Source: Gammaproteobacteria bacterium
GTDB lineage: Bacteria; Pseudomonadota; Gammaproteobacteria; Steroidobacterales; Steroidobacteraceae
Direction: 5' to 3'
Assembly (NCBI GenBank): GCA_025350055.1
Contig: JANXYK010000002.1
Location: 1 to 56,158 of the forward strand
Length of the DNA stretch: 56,158 nt
This document shows, piece after piece, positions 52,577 to 56,158 of the stretch. The translations under genes were made by a program, and so were the position numbers. Position 1 is the first letter of the stretch. Each line of letters starts with the position of its first letter. The notes under the pieces were generated by a model. That model was not told the origin of the DNA. It worked only from the letters and a program-made list of their open reading frames with translations, and did not search any database.

Positions 52577-52963
52577 TTACTTGATCTCTACCTTGGCGCC
52601 CGCGTCTTCCAGCTTCTTTTTCATCGCCTCGGAATCGGCCTTGTTGACGCCTTCCTTCACGGTGGAGGGCACGGCCTCGACCAGGTCCTTGGCTTCTTTC
52701 AAGCCCAGGCCGGTCAGCTCGCGCACCACCTTGATGACGGTCACTTTCTTGTCGGCCGGATATTCCTTGAGCGTCACGGTGAACTCGGTCTTCTCTTCGA
52801 CCGGAGCAGCCGCGGCCGCGCCGCCGCCACCCACCGCCGCCATGGCCACCGGGGCCGCCGCGCTGACGCCAAACTTCTTTTCCATATCGGCAATCAGCTC
52901 GACCACGTCCATCAGGCTCATCTTGGCGATCGCGTCCAGAATCTCGTCTTTCGAAACAGCCAT
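52577..52963 (-). CDS. rplL: 50S ribosomal protein L7/L12
   Basis: The stalk protein, 128 residues. Starts [15 protein letters not shown] at 52963, with AGGAG seven bases upstream; the ATG two codons earlier abuts the Shine-Dalgarno. It has the N-terminal dimerisation part, an Ala/Gly-rich hinge ([13 protein letters not shown]) and the factor-binding C-terminal domain ending [14 protein letters not shown]. It lies 48 bases after rplJ. Confidence 0.98.
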   Translation of the reverse strand: MAVSKDEILDAIAKMSLMDVVELIADMEKKFGVSAAAPVAMAAVGGGGAAAAAPVEEKTEFTVTLKEYPADKKVTVIKVVRELTGLGLKEAKDLVEAVPSTVKEGVNKADSEAMKKKLEDAGAKVEIK

Positions 52964-53011
52964 TGTCATCTCCTGAAAACTCTAAAAATTTTTAATGAAT
53001 TGATCTGCAGC

Positions 53012-53560
53012 CTAGTTACCAGCAGCCGGGGCGCCGGCAGCCTGCTTCTGGTCGCGCACCGCAGCGAGCGTGCGCACCAGTTTCGAAGGTGTCGCGGCCA
53101 GGGTGCCCACCAGCTTGGTGATCGGCGCTTTCATCACGCCCATCAACATGGCCAGCGCCTGATCGCGCGTCGGCAAACTCGCAACGCGGTCCAGATCCTT
53201 GCCGGGCAGCAATTGCCCGCCAAGGGATACGGCCGTCGCCACCAGCTTGTCGTGGTCCTTCGCAAAGGCCTTGATCAGGCGCGCCGCGGCGCCCGGATCA
53301 TCCTTCGAAAAAGCCAGTACCAGCGGTCCCTTGAGCACCGGGCTGATGTTTTCGAACGCGGTACCCGCCACGGCCTTGCGTGCCAGCGTGTTCTTGACCA
53401 CACGCATGTACACACCCTGGCCGCGCGCCTTGGCACGCAGTTCGGTCATCAGCGTTACCGTGAGTCCACGGTATTCGGCGGCCACCAGTGATTGGGCTTT
53501 CGCCGCCACTGCGTTGACCTCCGCGACCAGCGCCTTCTTGTCGTCCAGATTCAGTGGCAT
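53012..53560 (-). CDS. rplJ: 50S ribosomal protein L10
   Basis: The stalk base protein, 182 residues. I start at MPLNLDDKKALVAEVN (53560), which has a perfect AGGAGG nine bases upstream; the frame is open further but those codons are leader. It contains YRGLTVTLMTELRAKARGQGVYMRVVKNTLARKA. The C-terminal end includes an Ala/Gly/Pro tail (QAAGAPAAGN). Ends in TAG. L10 bound to L7/L12 represses its own operon by binding the leader. Confidence 0.98.
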   Translation of the reverse strand: MPLNLDDKKALVAEVNAVAAKAQSLVAAEYRGLTVTLMTELRAKARGQGVYMRVVKNTLARKAVAGTAFENISPVLKGPLVLAFSKDDPGAAARLIKAFAKDHDKLVATAVSLGGQLLPGKDLDRVASLPTRDQALAMLMGVMKAPITKLVGTLAATPSKLVRTLAAVRDQKQAAGAPAAGN

Positions 53561-53755
53561 TACGCACACCTCCTGGTTGTCGAACCACAACTCGGTGATC
53601 GACAGCCACAGAAAAATCCCTGGCTGCTGTTCACCACCTGCGCAGGCGCTCATTAAGAGCCACGTCGGCTCGCCTGCGGTCTTCGATGGAAGCCAGCGCC
53701 GTTAACACCCGCGCTGGCCCGCACCAAAATCGAAAAATCGTTCCGGCCGGCGCCT
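53561..53755 (-). promoter_or_regulatory. rplJL leader with L10-binding-like stem
   Basis: The 195 bases between rplA and rplJ contain a strong composite stem. CGCAGGCG (53641-53648) pairs with CGCCTGCG (53671-53678), an inner AGCC/GGCT pair caps it, and a 9-base asymmetric bulge lies on one side. This layout, a stem with a one-sided bulge in the rplJ leader, resembles the known L10(L12)4 autoregulatory leader, which contains a kink-turn. The pairing is visible; L10 binding is inferred from location and shape. Confidence 0.7.
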
Positions 53756-54451
53756 TTAGCTCGCCAGCGTCGAGTGATCCACGGCGATGCCCGGACCCAT
53801 GGTCGAGGACAGCGTCACGCGCTTCAGATAAATGCCTTTCGCAGCGGCCGGCTTGGCCTTCTGCAGATCGGCGATCAGTGCCATCAGGTTGTCCCTGAGC
53901 GCATTGATCTCGAAGCTCGCCTTACCGATCGTGCAATGGACGATGCCAGCCTTGTCGACGCGATAGCGCACCTGGCCCGCCTTGGCATTCTTCACCGCAC
54001 CCGCGACATCCGGGCTCACGGTGCCGACCTTCGGGTTCGGCATCAGGCCGCGCGGACCCAGGATCTGGCCCAGCTGACCGACCACGCGCATCGCATCGGG
54101 GCTCGCGATCACCACGTCAAAATTCATTTCACCGGCCTTCACCTTCTCGGCCAGGTCTTCGAGGCCGACGATGTCGGCACCGGCGGCGCGCGCCGCATCC
54201 TGGTTCTTGCCGCTGGTAAACACGGCGACGCGCACGTTCTTGCCGATACCATGCGGTAGCACGGTGGAACCGCGCACCTGCTGGTCGGACTTGCTGGCAT
54301 CGATGCCGAGGTTGACTGCGGCGTCGACCGACTCGGCGAACTTTGCGGTGGCGAATTCCTTCACCAGCTTCAGCGCCTCATCGACGGCGTACTGCTTGCC
54401 GGGCGGAAGCTTGTCCTTCCACGCCTTCATGCGTTTGGCTACGGCTGACAT
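53756..54451 (-). CDS. rplA: 50S ribosomal protein L1
   Basis: A 231-residue L1 protein of the ribosomal stalk, normal in length. It has [41 protein letters not shown] and the signature [18 protein letters not shown]. The start follows the rplK stop by one base, and L1 in E. coli represses translation of the rplK-rplA message. Ends TAA. Confidence 0.98.
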   Translation of the reverse strand: MSAVAKRMKAWKDKLPPGKQYAVDEALKLVKEFATAKFAESVDAAVNLGIDASKSDQQVRGSTVLPHGIGKNVRVAVFTSGKNQDAARAAGADIVGLEDLAEKVKAGEMNFDVVIASPDAMRVVGQLGQILGPRGLMPNPKVGTVSPDVAGAVKNAKAGQVRYRVDKAGIVHCTIGKASFEINALRDNLMALIADLQKAKPAAAKGIYLKRVTLSSTMGPGIAVDHSTLAS

Positions 54452-54452
54452 T

Positions 54453-54884
54453 TTAGAGGCCCTCCACGTCTACGCCCATGCTGCGCGCGCTACCGGCAAT
54501 GGTGCGCACCGCGGCGTCAAGGTCGGCGGCCGTCAGATCGGGCGTCTTGGCCTTGGCGACTTCTTCAAGCTGCTTGCGCGTGATCTTGCCCACCTTGCTG
54601 GTGTTCGGCGTACCGCTGCCCTTTTCGATGCCGAGCGCCTTCATGATCAACACCGCGGCAGGCGGCGTCTTCATGATGAAGGTGAAGGAGCGATCCGAAT
54701 ACACGGTGATCACCACTGGAATCGGCAAGCCCTTCTCGATCTTCTGGGTCTGCGCATTGAACTGCTTGCAGAACTCCATGATGTTCACGCCCTGCTGACC
54801 GAGGGCGGGACCGATCGGCGGCGAGGGGTTTGCGGAACCCGCCGGCACCTGCAGCTTCACGTAGCCCTGTACTTTCTTGGCCAT
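54453..54884 (-). CDS. rplK: 50S ribosomal protein L11
   Basis: A 143-residue L11 protein. [38 protein letters not shown] is the typical opening, and the [23 protein letters not shown] region is the rRNA-binding domain. It lies 59 bases after nusG. Standard length, no anomaly. Confidence 0.98.
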   Translation of the reverse strand: MAKKVQGYVKLQVPAGSANPSPPIGPALGQQGVNIMEFCKQFNAQTQKIEKGLPIPVVITVYSDRSFTFIMKTPPAAVLIMKALGIEKGSGTPNTSKVGKITRKQLEEVAKAKTPDLTAADLDAAVRTIAGSARSMGVDVEGL

Positions 54885-54943
54885 GACTCAATCACTCCTT
54901 TGGGTGCAAACGCCGCGAGGCTCCCCAAACATTACTCACCAAA

Positions 54944-55477
54944 TCAGACTTTCTCGACCTGCGAGAAGTCGAGTTCCACCGGCGTTGAGCGGCCCAGGAT
55001 CTGCACCGCCACCTGTACCCGGTTCTTCTCGTAGTTGACGTTCTCAACCACGCCGTTGAAATCGTTGAACGGACCGTGCGTCACACGCACCACCTGGCCC
55101 GGCTCGAACAGCACCTTCGGCCGCGGCTTGTCGACGCCTTCCTCGACGCGCTGCAGGATGCGATTCGCTTCCTTCTCGGTGATCGGCGCCGGCTTGTCGC
55201 TGGTACCGCCGATGAAACCCAACACCTTGGGCACATCGCGCACCAGGTGCCAGGTGGTCTCGTCCATTTCCATCTGTACCAGCACGTAGCCGGGATAGAA
55301 CTTGCGCTCGCTGCGGCGCTTCTGGCCGTCGCGCATTTCCACCACTTCTTCAGTGGGCACCAGCACGTCGCCGAACTTGGCTTCCTGCCCGTCGCGCTTG
55401 ATGCGCTCCTTGAGCGCTTCGGCAACGCGGTGCTCGAAGTTCGAATAAGCGTGTACGACGTACCAACGTAGCGCCAC
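54944..55477 (-). CDS. nusG: Transcription termination/antitermination factor NusG
   Basis: A 177-residue NusG. I start at the GTG at 55477 ([17 protein letters not shown]), with GGGGAG seven bases upstream and two bases after the secE stop. It has the NGN domain ([26 protein letters not shown]) and the KOW motif [19 protein letters not shown]. An open frame continues upstream in the secE region but is out of register with SecE and is not part of the gene. Confidence 0.98.
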   Translation of the reverse strand: MALRWYVVHAYSNFEHRVAEALKERIKRDGQEAKFGDVLVPTEEVVEMRDGQKRRSERKFYPGYVLVQMEMDETTWHLVRDVPKVLGFIGGTSDKPAPITEKEANRILQRVEEGVDKPRPKVLFEPGQVVRVTHGPFNDFNGVVENVNYEKNRVQVAVQILGRSTPVELDFSQVEKV

Positions 55478-55479
55478 GA

Positions 55480-55866
55480 TCAGCTCCCCTGCCCGGTCAG
55501 ATGCTTGGTGATCAGCGCCAGCAGCCAGTCGATGCCCCAGAAGAACAGACCCGCCGCAGTCACGAACATGAATACGGCCAGCGTGGTCTGGATACTCTCC
55601 TGACGGCTCGGCCACACCACCTTGCGCAGCTCGACACGTGAATCGACCGCAAACTGCCAAGCGCGCCGGCCGACTGGCGAGATGATGAACACCACCAGGC
55701 CCGCGACCAGGCCGAGGCCCGCCGAGCTCCAGCGTTGCCAGTCGGGGTGCGTGTCCAGCAGGTAGTAGCCGGCGATACCGCCGATCACCAGCAGCACGGC
55801 CAGCGCAATCGCCGCGTAGCCGACTGCGTCTGCAACCGCATTTTGTTCCTGAGCCTGTTCGTTCAT
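55480..55866 (-). CDS. secE: Protein translocase subunit SecE
   Basis: A 128-residue SecE with three membrane segments: [34 protein letters not shown] and [20 protein letters not shown]. The conserved amphipathic part is [19 protein letters not shown]. Three-helix SecE is typical of gammaproteobacteria, whereas many other bacteria have one. It partners SecY and SecG in protein export. Located 2 bases ahead of nusG. Confidence 0.97.
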   Translation of the reverse strand: MNEQAQEQNAVADAVGYAAIALAVLLVIGGIAGYYLLDTHPDWQRWSSAGLGLVAGLVVFIISPVGRRAWQFAVDSRVELRKVVWPSRQESIQTTLAVFMFVTAAGLFFWGIDWLLALITKHLTGQGS

Positions 55867-55890
55867 TGCGTCCGCCGTTTCCCGAAGTGC

Positions 55891-55909
55891 GCTCCCCTCG
55901 TCGGGGAGC
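55891..55909 (-). terminator. Hairpin directly after the tRNA-Trp CCA
   Basis: GCTCCCC (55891-55897) and GGGGAGC (55903-55909) make a 7-bp stem with a five-base loop, starting at the base after the tRNA's 3' CCA. No U-run follows. It might aid tRNA 3' processing or weak termination before secE. Confidence 0.45.
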
Positions 55910-55985
55910 TGGCAGGCCAGGAGGGAATCGAACCCCCAACCTGCGGTTTTGGAGACCGCCGCTCTGCCAATTGAGCTACTGGCCT
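55910..55985 (-). tRNA. tRNA-Trp (CCA)
   Basis: A 76-base tRNA with encoded 3' CCA. Acceptor arms AGGCCAG and CTGGCCT pair fully. The anticodon stem-loop CGGTCTCCAAAACCG has anticodon CCA, reading UGG. The T arm GGGGGTTCGATTCCC is standard. Lying between tuf and secE is the classical gammaproteobacterial position (tufB-side trpT in many genomes). It cannot read UAG. Confidence 0.97.
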
Positions 55986-55998
55986 ATACGTGAAGAAT

Positions 55999-56158
55999 TT
56001 ACTTCAGGATCTTGGACACGACGCCGGCGCCGACCGTGCGACCACCCTCGCGGATGGCGAAACGCAGGCCGTCTTCCATTGCGATGGGGGCGATCAGCTC
56101 GACGTTCATCTTGATGTTGTCCCCGGGCATCACCATCTCGGTGTTGGCCGGCAGTTCA
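55999..56158 (-). CDS. tuf: Elongation factor Tu, C-terminal fragment at window edge
   Basis: The last 52 codons of EF-Tu, ending [16 protein letters not shown] and TAA at 55999-56001. The [11 protein letters not shown] segment is the highly conserved end of domain III. The 5' part lies outside the window. A second tuf copy usually sits after fusA in gammaproteobacteria; that site is outside the window too. Confidence 0.97.
   Translation of the reverse strand, partial: ELPANTEMVMPGDNIKMNVELIAPIAMEDGLRFAIREGGRTVGAGVVSKILK

Noticed and set aside
55910-55985. tRNA in the window as a possible amber suppressor for the TAG-interrupted genes
   Set aside because: The anticodon is CCA (Trp, reads UGG); it has no CUA anticodon.

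Overview
This is a GC-rich bacterial chromosome segment, most likely from a gammaproteobacterium. The right flank, read on the minus strand, is tuf - tRNA-Trp - secE - nusG - rplK - rplA - rplJ - rplL - rpoB - rpoC. The left flank is rpsL - rpsG - fusA, also on the minus strand. In most gammaproteobacteria these two blocks are directly joined (rpoC followed by rpsL). Here about 41.5 kb of unrelated genes separate them. rpoC is followed by a very long hairpin terminator, and rpsL has a good sigma70-type promoter of its own, as expected if the ancestral super-operon was split.

Region by region. 1-2.9 kb: fusA (3' end missing), rpsG, rpsL with promoter and leader hairpin. 3-4.8 kb: a trimethyllysine/gamma-butyrobetaine dioxygenase-like gene coupled to a BetI-like TetR regulator. 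4.8-7.1 kb: a 737-residue secreted protein of unknown family behind a 51-residue lipoprotein. 7.4-8.1 kb: a frameshifted unknown gene. 8.3-9.7 kb: an exported quinone-oxidoreductase/RidA fusion. 9.8-13.9 kb: the Anbu (proteasome-like) operon of circularly permuted ATP-grasp, alpha-E, transglutaminase-like and Anbu genes, ending in a deleted remnant of an isoprenylcysteine methyltransferase-like gene; a JmjC/cupin-8 gene diverges from it. 15.2-17.7 kb: a full-length glycogen phosphorylase frame broken by four in-frame TAG codons. 17.8-22.1 kb: DUF2937, an EamA transporter, an exported 2-hydroxyacid dehydrogenase, a PadR regulator coupled to a TonB-like membrane protein, and DUF3293.

22.3-34.5 kb: small exported protein, DksA/TraR-type zinc finger, Tat-exported glycosylasparaginase, dimethylargininase, the pbpC/alpha-2-macroglobulin pair, then an overlapping HAD phosphatase - gluconokinase - ParB-like cluster. 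34.6-44 kb: ArsR regulator with two DUF899 thioredoxin-like genes, MBL-fold hydrolase, ABC exporter, a GNAT enzyme that seems to lack its middle, a signal-peptide protein built from two 70-residue repeats, a YXWGXW-type lipoprotein, a second TAG-interrupted gene, and an AAA ATPase with an AT-rich promoter.

The central region looks like a mosaic of small operons. It includes several decaying genes. I see no integrase, transposase, CRISPR array or att-like repeat. The strongest leads are the split rpoC/rpsL junction, the two genes interrupted only by TAG (each ending in a tandem TAG plus second stop), the QOR-RidA fusion, the lipoprotein/secreted-protein pair, and three genes that appear to be expressed from leaderless mRNAs.
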